Shown: positions 28,746 through 40,185, counted from the stretch's first letter. The stretch: DNA of 64,000 bases from Undibacter mobilis (GCF_003367195.1 NZ_QRGO01000001.1:2218501-2282500), one strand, 5' to 3'. The notes: generated by a model not told the origin, from the sequence alone. Numbers and translations: made by a program.

Positions 28746-29702
28746 ATGAAGGGCGCTAAGCAAACCACTCTTCGTGACGAAGTGACCGTCACCGGCGTCG
28801 GTGTGCATTCCGGGCGTAACGTCACGCTGGCGCTGCTGCCGGCCGATGACGACGCCGGCATTGTTTTCCGCCGCGTCGATGCCGAGGGCCGTATCGAGCG
28901 TCAGGTTCGCGCCGACGTCCGCGCCGTGACCGCCACCGAATTTGCCACCGTTCTGGGCGATGCTTCGGGCCCGCTGTGCTCGACCGCCGAACATATTCTG
29001 GCCGCGCTGCGCGGTCTCCATGTCGACAACGTCATCGTTGAAATCGACGGTCCGGAAGTCCCGATCATGGACGGCAGCGCCATGCCGTTCGTCGAGGCGC
29101 TCGATCAGGCCGGTCTCACCGACCGCGCGCTGCCGCGCCGCTTCATCGAAGTCATCAAGCCGGTTCAGGTCGTCAAGGACCACGCTTTCGGCGAACTGCG
29201 CCCTTATGAGCATGGTTTCCGTGTCGAGGCCGAGATCGAGTTCGATCATCCGCTGATCGGCAAGCAGACGCTCGACGTCGACGTGACGCCGGACACCTTC
29301 CGCAACGAGATCGCCCGCGCTCGCACCTTCGGCTTCATGAAGGACGTCTCGAAGCTCTGGAGCGCCGGCTATGCACTCGGCGCCTCGCTGGACAACACGC
29401 TGGTCGTCTCGGACGACCGCGTGCTCAACCCGGAAGGCCTGCGCTTCGCCGACGAATTCGTGCGCCACAAGGCGCTGGACGCGATCGGCGATCTGGCGCT
29501 GGCCGGCCTGCCGCTGATCGGCGCCTACAAGACCATCCGCGGCGGCCACAAGCTCAACAACGCGGTGCTGACCGCGCTGATGAACAACACCGCCGCCTGG
29601 CGGGTGGTTGAGGCCCCGGTCGAGCGCACTGTCCGCCCGCGCGGCCGTGCCGACCTTGCCGCCGGCGTGCCGGCTGCGGCCTTCGGCCCCGAGGTTTCCT
29701 GA
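28746..29702 (+). CDS. lpxC: UDP-3-O-acyl-N-acetylglucosamine deacetylase
   Basis: Zinc enzyme for the committed step of lipid A synthesis. The 318-aa protein starts MKGAKQTTLRDEVTVTGVGVHSG, matching related LpxC proteins; the 36 codons upstream in frame lack family features. Zn ligands are H83 (STAEHILAAL), H241 and D245 (HKALDAIGD), with the catalytic His in GGHKLNNAVL. As in other rhizobia it follows ftsZ. Confidence 0.96.
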   Translation: MKGAKQTTLRDEVTVTGVGVHSGRNVTLALLPADDDAGIVFRRVDAEGRIERQVRADVRAVTATEFATVLGDASGPLCSTAEHILAALRGLHVDNVIVEIDGPEVPIMDGSAMPFVEALDQAGLTDRALPRRFIEVIKPVQVVKDHAFGELRPYEHGFRVEAEIEFDHPLIGKQTLDVDVTPDTFRNEIARARTFGFMKDVSKLWSAGYALGASLDNTLVVSDDRVLNPEGLRFADEFVRHKALDAIGDLALAGLPLIGAYKTIRGGHKLNNAVLTALMNNTAAWRVVEAPVERTVRPRGRADLAAGVPAAAFGPEVS

Positions 29703-29927
29703 GATTATCCGTCGGCTTCGGTCTTGGGAGGCCGCGGTGGCATCAAGCCGCCTTAATCCCGGCCGATTGTCCCCCTAATCGCTGATCCTGCGGGGTTTTT
29801 GCACGGGCAATCGCGCCGTTGGCGCGGGCCGGGCTCTCCGTTAAGGATATGGGGACGCGGGCCTCCTACAATGGCCGCCCGAGAGACTAGAATTTCCACA
29901 CTGGTAGTGTCGACGGATAGAGCCGGA
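29703..29927. other. lpxC-bamD gap
   Basis: 225 nt without a convincing gene. The bamD frame is open from 29799 but lacks family sequence. The promoter position is not clear by eye. Confidence 0.3.
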
Positions 29928-30800
29928 ATGACCTTGCGTGCGACAGATACATTCCGGCCGGGCCTGGCCCGGCGCGCCGCGCGCGTGGCGGCGCTGGTCC
30001 TGCTCGCCGCGAGCCTCGGCGCCTGTTCCAGCCTCAACATCTTCGGCAGCAAGGACGACACGCCGCCGGACGAGCCCGCCGACCGCCTCTATAACGAGGG
30101 CCTGTTCCTTCTGAACAACAAGAAGGATCTCAAGAAGGCCGTCACCAAATTCGAGGAAGTCGATCGCCAGCACCCGTATTCGGAGTGGGCCCGCAAGTCG
30201 CTGATCATGACGGCCTATGCCCAGTACCAGGCCGGCAATTACGATGAGTGCGTCACGTCGGCCAAGCGTTACATCTCGCTGCATCCGGGCAGCCCGGACG
30301 CCGCGTATGCGCAATACCTGATCGCCGCGTCCTATTTCGATGAAATCCCGGACATCACCCGCGACCAGGACCGCACCGAAAAGGCGCTCGCCGCGCTTGA
30401 CGAGGTGATCCGCAAATATCCGACCAGCGAATATGCCGTCAGCGCCAAGCAGAAGGTCGAGGTTGCCCGCGACCAGCTCGCCGGCAAGGAAATGCAGATC
30501 GGCCGCTATTACCTGGAGAAGAAGGACTTCACCGGCGCCATCAACCGCTTCAAGGTGGTGGTGACGCAGTATCAGACCACGCGGCAGGTCGAAGAGGCGC
30601 TGATGCGTTTGACCGAGGCCTATATGGCGCTCGGCATCTCCGGCGAGGCCCAGACCGCGGCGGCCGTGCTCGGCCACAACTTCCCGGACAGCCCCTGGTA
30701 CAAGCACGCCTATGAACGCGTGAAGGGCGCCGGCCTCGAGCCCAGCGAGAACAAGGGGTCCTGGATCAGCCGGGCCTTCAAGAAGGTCGGCCTGGGCTGA
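29928..30800 (+). CDS. bamD: Outer membrane assembly lipoprotein BamD
   Basis: Essential lipoprotein of the Bam complex that folds outer-membrane beta-barrels. The 290-aa protein has a lipoprotein signal ending in LGAC-S (lipobox) followed by SSLNIFGS, then five TPR-like helical repeats (DRLYNEGLFLLNNKKDLKKAVTKFEEVDRQHPYSEWA and similar). The ATG at 29928 gives a proper signal peptide. It lies between lpxC and recN, the standard order in this group. Confidence 0.95.
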   Translation: MTLRATDTFRPGLARRAARVAALVLLAASLGACSSLNIFGSKDDTPPDEPADRLYNEGLFLLNNKKDLKKAVTKFEEVDRQHPYSEWARKSLIMTAYAQYQAGNYDECVTSAKRYISLHPGSPDAAYAQYLIAASYFDEIPDITRDQDRTEKALAALDEVIRKYPTSEYAVSAKQKVEVARDQLAGKEMQIGRYYLEKKDFTGAINRFKVVVTQYQTTRQVEEALMRLTEAYMALGISGEAQTAAAVLGHNFPDSPWYKHAYERVKGAGLEPSENKGSWISRAFKKVGLG

Positions 30801-30918
30801 ACTTTCGTTCCCCTCTTGTACCCATCCGCGGCGTCCTTAAAGATACGTTCGAATCGATAAGGCGTGGATGTCCGGCATGAAGCCGGGCATGACGCCGTAC
30901 CGGAACGGCTCCTCCGCC

Positions 30919-32589
30919 ATGCTCTCCCGTCTCTCGATCCGCGACATTGTCCTGATCGACCGGCTCGACATCGATTTCGCCGGTCACCTTGCCGTGCTCA
31001 CCGGCGAGACCGGCGCCGGCAAGTCGATCCTGCTCGACTCCTTCGCGCTGGCGCTCGGCGGCCGCGGCGACCAGTCGCTGGTGCGGCAGGGCGCCGAACA
31101 GGGCCAGGTCACGGCGTCGTTCGAAGTGGGCGCCAAGCACCCGGCGCGCGCCGTTCTTGCCGCCAACGATATCGCTGACGAGGACACGTTGATCCTGCGC
31201 CGCGTCCAGCTTGCCGATGGCCGTACCCGGGCTTTCGTCAATGATCAGCCGGTCAGCGTGCAGGTCCTCAAGCAGCTCGGTTCGGTGCTGGTCGAGATCC
31301 ACGGCCAGCATGACGACCGCGCGCTGGTGGATGCCGCCACGCACCGCAGCCTGCTGGATGCTTTCGGCGGCCTCGACGCCGACGCCGCCAGGGTCGCGGC
31401 GCTGTGGGACGCCCGGCGCGAGGCGAGCGATGCGCTCGCCGCGCACAAGGCCGATATCGAGCGCGCCCGCCGCGAGAGCGACTGGCTGCGCCATGCCGTT
31501 TCCGAACTCGACAAGCTCAGCCCGCAGCCGGGCGAGGAAACGACGCTCGCCGAACGCCGCACGGTGATGATGCAATCGGAGAAGGTGGCGGAGGATCTGC
31601 GCGACGCTTTCGACGCCATTGCCGGCTCCAACTCGGCGGTGCCGGCATTGGCCGCCGCGGTGCGCCGGCTCGAGCGCCGCGCGCAGCAGGCGCCAATGCT
31701 GGTCGAGCCGTCGGTGAAGTCGTTCGACGTCGCGCTCAATGCGCTGGAAGAAGCCCGCGCGCATCTCGAAGCCGCCTTGCGCGCCGCCGATTTCGATCCG
31801 GCCGAACTGGAGCGCAACGAGGAACGGCTGTTTGCGCTGCGCGCCGCCGCGCGCAAATACAATGTGCCGGTGGACGATCTTGCCGCGCTCGCCGCCCGGT
31901 ACCGCGACGATATCGGCCTGATCGATGCCGGCGAGGCCAGGCTCAAGGCGCTGGAGAAAGCCGCCACCGCCGCCGATGCCGCGTTTCGGGCAGCCGCCGA
32001 TATTCTGTCGAAGGCGCGCGTGAAGGCCGCCACCAAGCTCGACAAGGCCGTCAACGCCGAACTGCCGCCGCTCAAATTGGAGCGCGCGAAGTTTTCCACG
32101 CAGATCGACACCGACGCGAATGCCGCGGGGCCGAACGGCATCGACCGCGTCGAGTTCTGGGTGCAGACCAATCCCGGCACCAAGCCGGGCCCGATGATGA
32201 AGATCGCCTCCGGCGGCGAACTGGCGCGCTTTCTGCTAGCGCTCAAGGTGGTGCTGGCCGATCGCGGTTCGGCGCCGACCTTGGTGTTCGATGAAATCGA
32301 CACCGGCGTTGGCGGCGCGGTGGCGGACGCCATCGGCATGCGGCTGGCGCGGCTGGGCAAGAACGTGCAGGTGCTGGCCGTAACGCATGCGCCGCAGGTG
32401 GCGGCGCGCGCCGACCGGCACTACGTCATCTCCAAGGATGCGCTCGACAAGGGCAAGCGCGTGGCGACGCGCGTCACTGAAGTTGCCGCCGATCATCGCC
32501 GCGAGGAAATCGCCCGCATGCTGGCGGGCGCGGAGATTACCAACGAGGCGCGCGCCGCGGCGGAACGGTTGATCAAGGCGGCGAGTTAG
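30919..32589 (+). CDS. recN: DNA repair protein RecN
   Basis: SMC-like ATPase acting in double-strand break repair. The 556-aa protein has Walker A G29-ETGAGK-S, the short hinge-bearing coiled coil in the middle (Ala/Glu/Arg-rich heptads), and a C-terminal signature and Walker B region (IASGGELARFLLALK ... LVFDEIDTGVGG). MLSRLSIRDIVLID is the typical start; the frame is open 17 codons further upstream. No clear SOS box was seen in the 118-nt gap before it. Confidence 0.96.
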   Translation: MLSRLSIRDIVLIDRLDIDFAGHLAVLTGETGAGKSILLDSFALALGGRGDQSLVRQGAEQGQVTASFEVGAKHPARAVLAANDIADEDTLILRRVQLADGRTRAFVNDQPVSVQVLKQLGSVLVEIHGQHDDRALVDAATHRSLLDAFGGLDADAARVAALWDARREASDALAAHKADIERARRESDWLRHAVSELDKLSPQPGEETTLAERRTVMMQSEKVAEDLRDAFDAIAGSNSAVPALAAAVRRLERRAQQAPMLVEPSVKSFDVALNALEEARAHLEAALRAADFDPAELERNEERLFALRAAARKYNVPVDDLAALAARYRDDIGLIDAGEARLKALEKAATAADAAFRAAADILSKARVKAATKLDKAVNAELPPLKLERAKFSTQIDTDANAAGPNGIDRVEFWVQTNPGTKPGPMMKIASGGELARFLLALKVVLADRGSAPTLVFDEIDTGVGGAVADAIGMRLARLGKNVQVLAVTHAPQVAARADRHYVISKDALDKGKRVATRVTEVAADHRREEIARMLAGAEITNEARAAAERLIKAAS

Positions 32590-32616
32590 TCATTCTGGGC
32601 ACTTGGTCCAAACCCG

Positions 32617-32658
32617 GTCATTCCGGGACGGCCCGCAGGGCCGGGCCCGGAATCCATA
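32617..32658 (+). repeat. R1 palindrome, left border of the GIY-YIG cassette
   Basis: The 42-nt copy begins GTCATTCCGGGACGG, has the tip CCCGCAGGG, and ends CCGGGCCCGGAATCCATA. A degenerate second head (GTCATTCTGGG) lies about 30 nt upstream, next to the recN stop. The GIY-YIG stop codon is 10 nt away. Confidence 0.85.
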
Positions 32659-32667
32659 CGCCGCAGC

Positions 32668-35168
<2,501 letters not shown>

Positions 35169-35196
35169 TCCTTCCGGCCGGCTGTATCGCCAAGGT

Positions 35197-35263
35197 CGTC
35201 ATTCGGGACGCTTCTCTCCGTCATTCCGGGGCGCGGGTGAAACGCGCGAACCCGGAATCCAGA
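35197..35263 (+). repeat. R1 palindrome, with partial extra head
   Basis: A partial head (GTCATTCGGGACGC, 35197-35210) is followed by a full copy at 35220-35263 (GTCATTCCGGGGCGCG ... GAACCCGGAATCCAGA), 30-50 nt after the ligA stop. Confidence 0.75.
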
Positions 35264-35282
35264 TGCCGCAGCACTTATTCGG

Positions 35283-35375
35283 CCTCATCCTGAGGAGCGC
35301 ACGAAGTGCGCGTCTCGAAGGATTGAGGCCGCCCCATGGTTCGAGACGGGCCTTCGGCCCTCCTCACCATGAGGG
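35283..35375. repeat. R2 inverted pair (CCTCATCCTGAGG family)
   Basis: Left unit 35283-35328 starts CCTCATCCTGAGGAGC and ends CTCGAAGGATTGAGG. Right unit 35332-35375 is inverted and more degenerate (CCCCATGGTTCGAGAC ... CACCATGAGGG). Each has a variable GC-rich hairpin core. The same arrangement is found at 39317 and 40743. Confidence 0.7.
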
Positions 35376-35791
35376 CGGAATTTATTCAAACTAGCGCTTG
35401 ACTGTATTTAAGCCTAGGTCTATATTCCCTGCATCCCGCCCCTTCTGCGAGGGGTGTCTGATCAGCGTCTCCAGATGCTGGGGCGGGGAGCGGTGGCCGG
35501 GTTCGGGGCGTCGGAGATGCGGCGCAAACTCCCCTCCCGGCGGTCCAAGCCGCAAGGTCCCGATGCGCCCGCCGCGCATCACTGGGGCGGGAATGTGCGT
35601 CGTAGGGCTCAGAAACTCCGGCCCGCCGGACAAGAACTCGATACCAGGGTTCTTGAAAGGCGGCCCGGAATGGAGAGTCCGAAGAAGCCTGAACCGCGCC
35701 GCGAGCGGTGGATAGGCCGTCCTTCGAAGAAGGGCCGCCTGAAAGGTTGGTCCACCGGGGGCTTTGCGGAGCAAACCTATAAACACCGCGT

Positions 35792-35895
35792 GCGGAACGC
35801 CGGAGGTCCGGCAATTCCGTGGCGACGACGTCTGTGCGCACTACCAAACCAACACGCGCACAGAGTCATGGGGTTGTTGGGCCCCGGCGTTCCGC
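35792..35895. repeat. Long-range 12-bp inverted repeat
   Basis: GCGGAACGCCGG (35792-35803) and its exact complement CCGGCGTTCCGC (35884-35895) bracket 80 nt that do not read as a gene. They could base-pair in a transcript. Confidence 0.5.
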
Positions 35896-35995
35896 GCGCC
35901 CTCGTTATCGAAGGGCGATGGAATGAAGATCTTGGACTGCGGCCTGCCCGGGGCCGACCAAACAATGCGGGCGATGACGCGCGTCCCGGAATGAC

Positions 35996-37816
35996 TCAAA
36001 GAGGTCTCGTCGCCTGCTCCAGCCAGCTTTGCGTCGCCGGATCGACCAGCGGCGTCACCGCCTCGCGCACGCGGGCGTGATAATTGTTCAGCCAGTGCAG
36101 TTCCTGCGCGGTCAGCAGGCGCGGATCGATCAGCCGCCGGTCGATCGGCGCGAAGCTCAAGGTCTCAAACGCATTGAGCGGCTTCTCGGCCCCGTCGGGC
36201 GAGGGCGCGGCAATCACCAACACCAGGTTCTCGATGCGGATGCCATAGGCGCCTGTTTTGTAATAGCCCGGTTCGTTCGACAGGATCATGCCGCGCTTGA
36301 GCGGCACATGGCCGAGCTTGGAAATGCGTGCCGGCCCTTCATGCACCGACAGATAGCTGCCGACGCCGTGGCCGGTGCCGTGATCGAAATCGATGCCGGC
36401 CTGCCACAAGGCAACGCGCGCCAGGGGATCGAGCTGCGCGCCGGTCGTGCCCATCGGAAACACCGCTTCGGCAATGGCAATATGGCCCTTGAGCACGCGG
36501 GTGAAGCGGTCGCGCATGTCATCGGTCGGCACCCCGTTGATGACGGTGCGGGTAATATCGGTGGTGCCGTCTTCGTATTGCGCGCCGGAATCGATCAGAA
36601 ACATCTCGTCCTTGCCGATGACGCGGTTCGTCGCCGACGTGACGCGGTAATGCACAATGGCGCCGTTCGGCCCGGCGCCCGAAATGGATGGGAACGACAC
36701 GTCCTTCAGCAAGCCGGTGTCGCGGCGGAAGGATTCCAGCGCCTTGACCGCGTCGATTTCGGTGAGCTTGCCCGAGGGCATTTCATGATCCAGCCAGCAC
36801 AGGAAGCGCGTCATCGCCGCGCCGTCGCGCAAATGCGCGGCGCGCGTGCCGGCGATCTCGGCGTTGTTCTTCACTGCCTTCATCAAGGTGATCGGATCCG
36901 CGGTGCGCGTCGGCTGGCCGCCATGGTCCGAAACGATGCGCGTCAGCGCATCGGCCGCGCTGCCCTGATCGAGCAGGACGGATTGCCCCTTATAGCCCGC
37001 GAGGTCGCGCGCCAGATCGTCGGTGGCATGGACATCGGCATGTTCCTCCAGCGCATGGCGGACTTCGTTGGAGAGCTTGCCGGGATCGACATAGAGCCGC
37101 GGGCGGCCGTCGCGCGGGATCGCGGCAAAGCCGAGCGCCAGCGGCGTATGCGCCACATCGGAGCCGCGAATGTTGAATGTCCAGTCGACGTTCTGCGGAT
37201 CCGACACGATCAGCGCGTCGACGCGCAGCTTGGTCAGTTCATCCTTGATGCGTGCGAGTTTGTCGGAGGTGCTCTCGCCGGCGAGCGTCAGAGGCCGCAG
37301 AGTCACGGCGGCGCTGGGCGGGGCCGGTCGGTCGGCCCACAAGGCGTCGATCGGATTGTCGTCGAGCGGCACCAGAGCGGCGCCGGCCTTGGCGCAGGCG
37401 CGCGCGAAGCGTTCGGCATTGTCGGCGGTGTGCAGCCACGGGTCGTAGCCGATGCGGTCGCCGGCCTTGATGTTCTGCTCCAGCCAAACGGGGGGCGGGT
37501 TGTCGACCAAATGTTCGATGGTGAACACCGCAGTGTCGGTCTGCGACTGGACCTGCAGCGTATAGCGGCCATCGACGAACAGCGCGGCCTTGTCGGCCAG
37601 CACGATGGCCGCGCCGGCCGAGCCGGTAAAGCCGGTCAGCCAGGCCAGGCGCTCCTCGCTCGCCGGCAGGTATTCGTTCTGCTGGCGGTCGGCGCGCGGC
37701 ATCAGCAGGCCGGTGAGGCCGCGGCGCTTGAGATCGGCACGGAGAGCGGCGACTCGCCCGGCGCAGAGCGCGCCCTCGCTGGCGTCGTCGAAAGTCTGAA
37801 AGCGGGCTTCGAACAT
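35996..37816 (-). CDS. pepP: Xaa-Pro aminopeptidase (aminopeptidase P, M24B)
   Basis: Dimetal peptidase removing N-terminal residues next to proline. The 606-aa protein is of the long eukaryote-like aminopeptidase P type: two creatinase N-domains (about 20-310) then the pita-bread catalytic domain. Metal ligands are Asp in LIDSGAQYEDGTTDITRT (two Asp), His in DHGTGHGVG, Glu in LSNEPGYY and Glu in RIENLV. The C-terminal extra domain (LSFAPIDRRLIDPRLLT ... WLNNYHARVRE) is present. Its stop abuts an R1 half repeat. Confidence 0.94.
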   Translation of the reverse strand: MFEARFQTFDDASEGALCAGRVAALRADLKRRGLTGLLMPRADRQQNEYLPASEERLAWLTGFTGSAGAAIVLADKAALFVDGRYTLQVQSQTDTAVFTIEHLVDNPPPVWLEQNIKAGDRIGYDPWLHTADNAERFARACAKAGAALVPLDDNPIDALWADRPAPPSAAVTLRPLTLAGESTSDKLARIKDELTKLRVDALIVSDPQNVDWTFNIRGSDVAHTPLALGFAAIPRDGRPRLYVDPGKLSNEVRHALEEHADVHATDDLARDLAGYKGQSVLLDQGSAADALTRIVSDHGGQPTRTADPITLMKAVKNNAEIAGTRAAHLRDGAAMTRFLCWLDHEMPSGKLTEIDAVKALESFRRDTGLLKDVSFPSISGAGPNGAIVHYRVTSATNRVIGKDEMFLIDSGAQYEDGTTDITRTVINGVPTDDMRDRFTRVLKGHIAIAEAVFPMGTTGAQLDPLARVALWQAGIDFDHGTGHGVGSYLSVHEGPARISKLGHVPLKRGMILSNEPGYYKTGAYGIRIENLVLVIAAPSPDGAEKPLNAFETLSFAPIDRRLIDPRLLTAQELHWLNNYHARVREAVTPLVDPATQSWLEQATRPL

Positions 37817-37970
37817 GGCGGCACTTTAGTCGGACAGAGCGCGCGATGGCGATGAAACTTTCGCGCAGAGTGACCACCCTTTCAGCAAGCTTCGTGCGCC
37901 GTTGACCATCTCACGCACACAATTGTGCGATGCACATATTTTGGTGAGCAATTGCTCGAAAATACGCCGA

Positions 37971-37985
37971 TTAACAAAGGCTTAA
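37971..37985 (+). promoter_or_regulatory. Perfect CtrA-type box upstream of the 62-aa gene
   Basis: TTAA-CAAAGGC-TTAA matches the CtrA consensus exactly, in an AT-richer region 108-122 nt before the chosen start of the small gene. The aminopeptidase gene diverges from this region, so either gene could be the target. Confidence 0.5.
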
Positions 37986-38092
37986 TTGCTGATTTCACAG
38001 GTCTTCCATGCAATGTCGGGGGTTTTCGCATCTGCGAAATGGTCTATGTTGCATCGCAATACCGGGATCGAATCGGTTTGATGGAGAGACAG

Positions 38093-38281
38093 ATGGTTGC
38101 CCTCACTTACGGAAATGCCCCGACCGCCGCGAAGACCGTGGCCACGACCGACACCCAGGCCCCGGCCAAGAGCTTCTTCCGCCGCTTTCTTGAGGCGATG
38201 ATGGAAGCCCGCATGAAGCAGGCAGAGCGCGAGATCCGCCTTTACACGCGGCTGGAATACCCGGCCACGAAGGCCCAGTAA
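38093..38281 (+). CDS. Small protein of unknown function (62 aa)
   Basis: The product MVALTYGNAPTAAKTVATTD... has a Thr/Ala-rich N-terminus and a basic amphipathic helical end (SFFRRFLEAMMEARMKQAEREIRLYTRL). No signal peptide or membrane helix is seen and I do not recognise a family. The ATG at 38093 is chosen because GGAG lies 8 nt upstream; the frame is open from 37925. A clean intrinsic terminator follows and a perfect CtrA box precedes it, so it is probably expressed as a single gene, perhaps under cell-cycle control (inference). Confidence 0.65.
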   Translation: MVALTYGNAPTAAKTVATTDTQAPAKSFFRRFLEAMMEARMKQAEREIRLYTRLEYPATKAQ

Positions 38282-38320
38282 GCCCGCCGTCGTTTGGCGT
38301 TGCGTGCGTTCAATTGGAAG

Positions 38321-38352
38321 CCGCTCCGGTCCCCGCCCGGAGCGGTTTTCTT
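38321..38352 (+). terminator. Intrinsic terminator of the 62-aa gene
   Basis: CCGCTCCGG and CCGGAGCGG form a 9-bp GC stem with a short loop, followed by TTTTCTT. This is a standard rho-independent terminator 40 nt after the stop. Confidence 0.85.
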
Positions 38353-38382
38353 ATGTGCAGTACTGGTGAATGGTCCTGGTGA

Positions 38383-39267
38383 TCAGCGGCCGCGCTTGAG
38401 GGTGAGGGTGGTCCAGCCTTCCAGATGCTCGGCGCGCTCGAGGCGCAGGCCCTGCGCGCCGTAGATCGAGCGCGCGGCAGGAGCGTGGCTCGTCAGCAGC
38501 CCCGACAGCACGACGCGGCCACCCGGCGCGACCAGCCGCGCGATCGGCACCGCCAGCCGCGTCAGCGGGCCGAGCAGGATATTGGCGAAGATCAGGTCGT
38601 AGGGCGCACTCTTTTGAATGTCCGGCGCCCGGGTCCCGGGGGCATGGACCGGCGTGATCAGCGGCCCGACCCGGTTGAGCCGGGCATTGGCGCGCGTGGC
38701 CGCCACCGCGACGCGGTCGATGTCGGTCGCCACCGCCCGCGTATGAAAGATCTTGGCCGCCGCGATCGCCAGCACGCCGGTGCCGGTGCCGATATCCAGC
38801 ACATGAAAGCGCCGCTTGCGCTTGGCCAAAGCCGCCAGCGCCAGTAGACAGCCGCGCGTCGTGCCGTGATGGCCGGTGCCGAAGGCCAGCGCCGCCTCGA
38901 TCTCGATATTGAAATCGTTGTCCTTGAGACGTCCGCGGTCATGCGCGCCGTGGACGACGAAACGCCCGGCGCGCACCGGCGTCAGGCCGGCGAGGCTCTC
39001 CGCCACCCAGTCGCGCGCCGCCACGGTGTCGATGGTCAGTGCGGCCGCCGCCGCATCGCCGGCGACGCCCGCCACCAAGGCGCGCAGCGCAGCCGGGTCC
39101 GGCGGTTCGGCGAAATGCAGCGCCACATGCCAGGAGCCGTCATCGGCCTCGAACGAGCCGCAGGCGACGTCCTCCGCCTCCAGCATCTCGTCGAGCACAT
39201 CGGCGATGCGCCGCGCCGTGGTCTTGTCGGCGCAGGTCAGGCGGGCAACGGTGGTGGAATCGCTCAT
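38383..39267 (-). CDS. prmA: Ribosomal protein L11 methyltransferase
   Basis: SAM-dependent enzyme that trimethylates ribosomal protein L11. The 294-aa protein has an N-terminal substrate-recognition domain and then the Rossmann methyltransferase: AFGTGHHGTTRGCL, VLDIGTGTGVLAIAAAK, ATDIDRVAVAATRANARLN, and the catalytic DLIFANILLGPL (variant of the NPPY-type loop, usual for PrmA). The ATG at 39267 (MSDSTT) gives normal length. An R2 repeat pair begins about 50 nt upstream. Confidence 0.93.
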   Translation of the reverse strand: MSDSTTVARLTCADKTTARRIADVLDEMLEAEDVACGSFEADDGSWHVALHFAEPPDPAALRALVAGVAGDAAAAALTIDTVAARDWVAESLAGLTPVRAGRFVVHGAHDRGRLKDNDFNIEIEAALAFGTGHHGTTRGCLLALAALAKRKRRFHVLDIGTGTGVLAIAAAKIFHTRAVATDIDRVAVAATRANARLNRVGPLITPVHAPGTRAPDIQKSAPYDLIFANILLGPLTRLAVPIARLVAPGGRVVLSGLLTSHAPAARSIYGAQGLRLERAEHLEGWTTLTLKRGR

Positions 39268-39316
39268 GTCGCCGACAATTGCGCGGCGGCCTGAACTTGG
39301 CAACGGCCTCTCCCGG

Positions 39317-39410
39317 CCCCATCCTGAGGAGCGGCCGCAGGCCGCGTCGCGAAGGACGAGGCCGCCCCATCCTTCGAGACGCACGCCTTGGCGTGCGCCT
39401 CAGGATGAGG
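39317..39410. repeat. R2 inverted pair between prmA and the YkuD gene
   Basis: Left unit CCCCATCCTGAGGAGC ... CGCGAAGGACGAGG, then inverted unit CCATCCTTCGAGACGC ... CGCCTCAGGATGAGG. Hairpin cores are CGGCCGCAGGCCG and CACGCCTTGGCGTG. The pair ends 8 nt before the stop of the transpeptidase gene. Confidence 0.75.
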
Positions 39411-39417
39411 CGGGTTT

Positions 39418-40185
39418 CTACCGCTCGCCGTAATAATAGCGCGGCGGCGGCGCATATTCGTAGCGCGGCCGGTCGTAATAATAGATCTGCCCGGTGCGCG
39501 TATCGCGATAGCCGATCACGGCGCGGCGCTCCTGACCGTATTCCCGCCGCGGCGCATAATCCCGCGGGGCATAAGAAGGCGGCGCATAATAGCCGCGCGG
39601 AATGTCGGCCGGCGGCGTCAGCCGCGGTTCGATCGAGGCGGTGACATCGTCGCTGGAGAAACTCTGCTCGAAGTCGGCGGCGCGTGAGGGCGCGTTGCGC
39701 CGCGCGACAGCCGGTGCGGTGACGCCGGGCGCTTCGCCGGTGAGCACGACGCGCGTCTTGCCCATGGTCTCCTGCTTGACGAGATCGAACAGCAGCGCCG
39801 CGTTCTTCGGCTCGAGCCGCACGCAGCCATGCGAGGCCGGGCGGCCGATGCTCTTGTGCGTCGAGCCGTGAATGGCGTGGCCTTTCATGGTGAAGAAGAT
39901 GGAGTGCGGCATCGGCGCGTCGTCCCACTCGCGGGAGAAATGGTCCTTCTCCATGCGGAACGGCTTGAAGGTGCCGGACGGCGTATCGTAGCCGGCGGCG
40001 CCCGTGGACACCGGCCAGACGAACAGCTCCTCGCCGTCCTTCTCGACCGTCATGCGCTGGCTGGTCTTGTCCACCGTGATCAGAAGATCGGCGCGGGCCG
40101 GGGCGGCGGTGAAGGCGGACAAGATGACGGACATGGCGCAGCCCGCGATGAGCGCGGCAAGCCATGATGCAGGACGGATACGCAT
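39418..40185 (-). CDS. L,D-transpeptidase (YkuD domain), exported
   Basis: Predicted periplasmic enzyme making 3-3 crosslinks or anchoring proteins to peptidoglycan. The 255-aa protein has a signal peptide (WLAALIAGCAMSVILSAFTAAPARA), then the YkuD domain (LLITVDKTSQRMTV, DTPSGTFKPFRM) with the catalytic HAIHGSTHKSIGRPASHGCVRL, the Cys being in SHGCVRL. The C-terminal third is low-complexity and Tyr/Pro/Arg-rich (YYAPPSYAPRDYAPRR ... YEYAPPPRYYYGER), unusual and possibly a surface-binding tail. The ATG at 40185 fits the signal peptide. Confidence 0.92.
   Translation of the reverse strand: MRIRPASWLAALIAGCAMSVILSAFTAAPARADLLITVDKTSQRMTVEKDGEELFVWPVSTGAAGYDTPSGTFKPFRMEKDHFSREWDDAPMPHSIFFTMKGHAIHGSTHKSIGRPASHGCVRLEPKNAALLFDLVKQETMGKTRVVLTGEAPGVTAPAVARRNAPSRAADFEQSFSSDDVTASIEPRLTPPADIPRGYYAPPSYAPRDYAPRREYGQERRAVIGYRDTRTGQIYYYDRPRYEYAPPPRYYYGER

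Larger units (their letters stand above)
35169..35995. other. Repeat-rich region without a recognisable gene (ligA to aminopeptidase)
   Basis: Over 800 nt. The first 210 nt hold an R1 copy (35197-35263) and an R2 pair (35283-35375). The centre (about 35390-35780) has long but overlapping open frames on both strands (for example 35391-35786 minus and 35454-36080 plus). Their Pro/Arg/Gly-rich translations have no recognisable family and look like GC-rich shadows. The end holds a long-range inverted repeat (35792-35895) and an R1 half (35979-35995). Confidence 0.5.

Noticed and set aside
30840..30870. tRNA-like GTTCGAATC string upstream of recN
   Set aside because: Only a T-loop-like fragment; no acceptor or anticodon stems can be folded around it.
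30868..30918. Upstream extension of recN (17 codons)
   Set aside because: The family start is MLSRLSIRDI. The extension has no family similarity and lies in intergenic-type sequence.
35391..35786. Minus-strand ORF, and the overlapping 35386-35847 and 35454-36080 ORFs
   Set aside because: Mutually overlapping frames in the repeat-rich region, no ribosome-binding sites, low-complexity Pro/Arg/Gly translations. None could be preferred as a gene.
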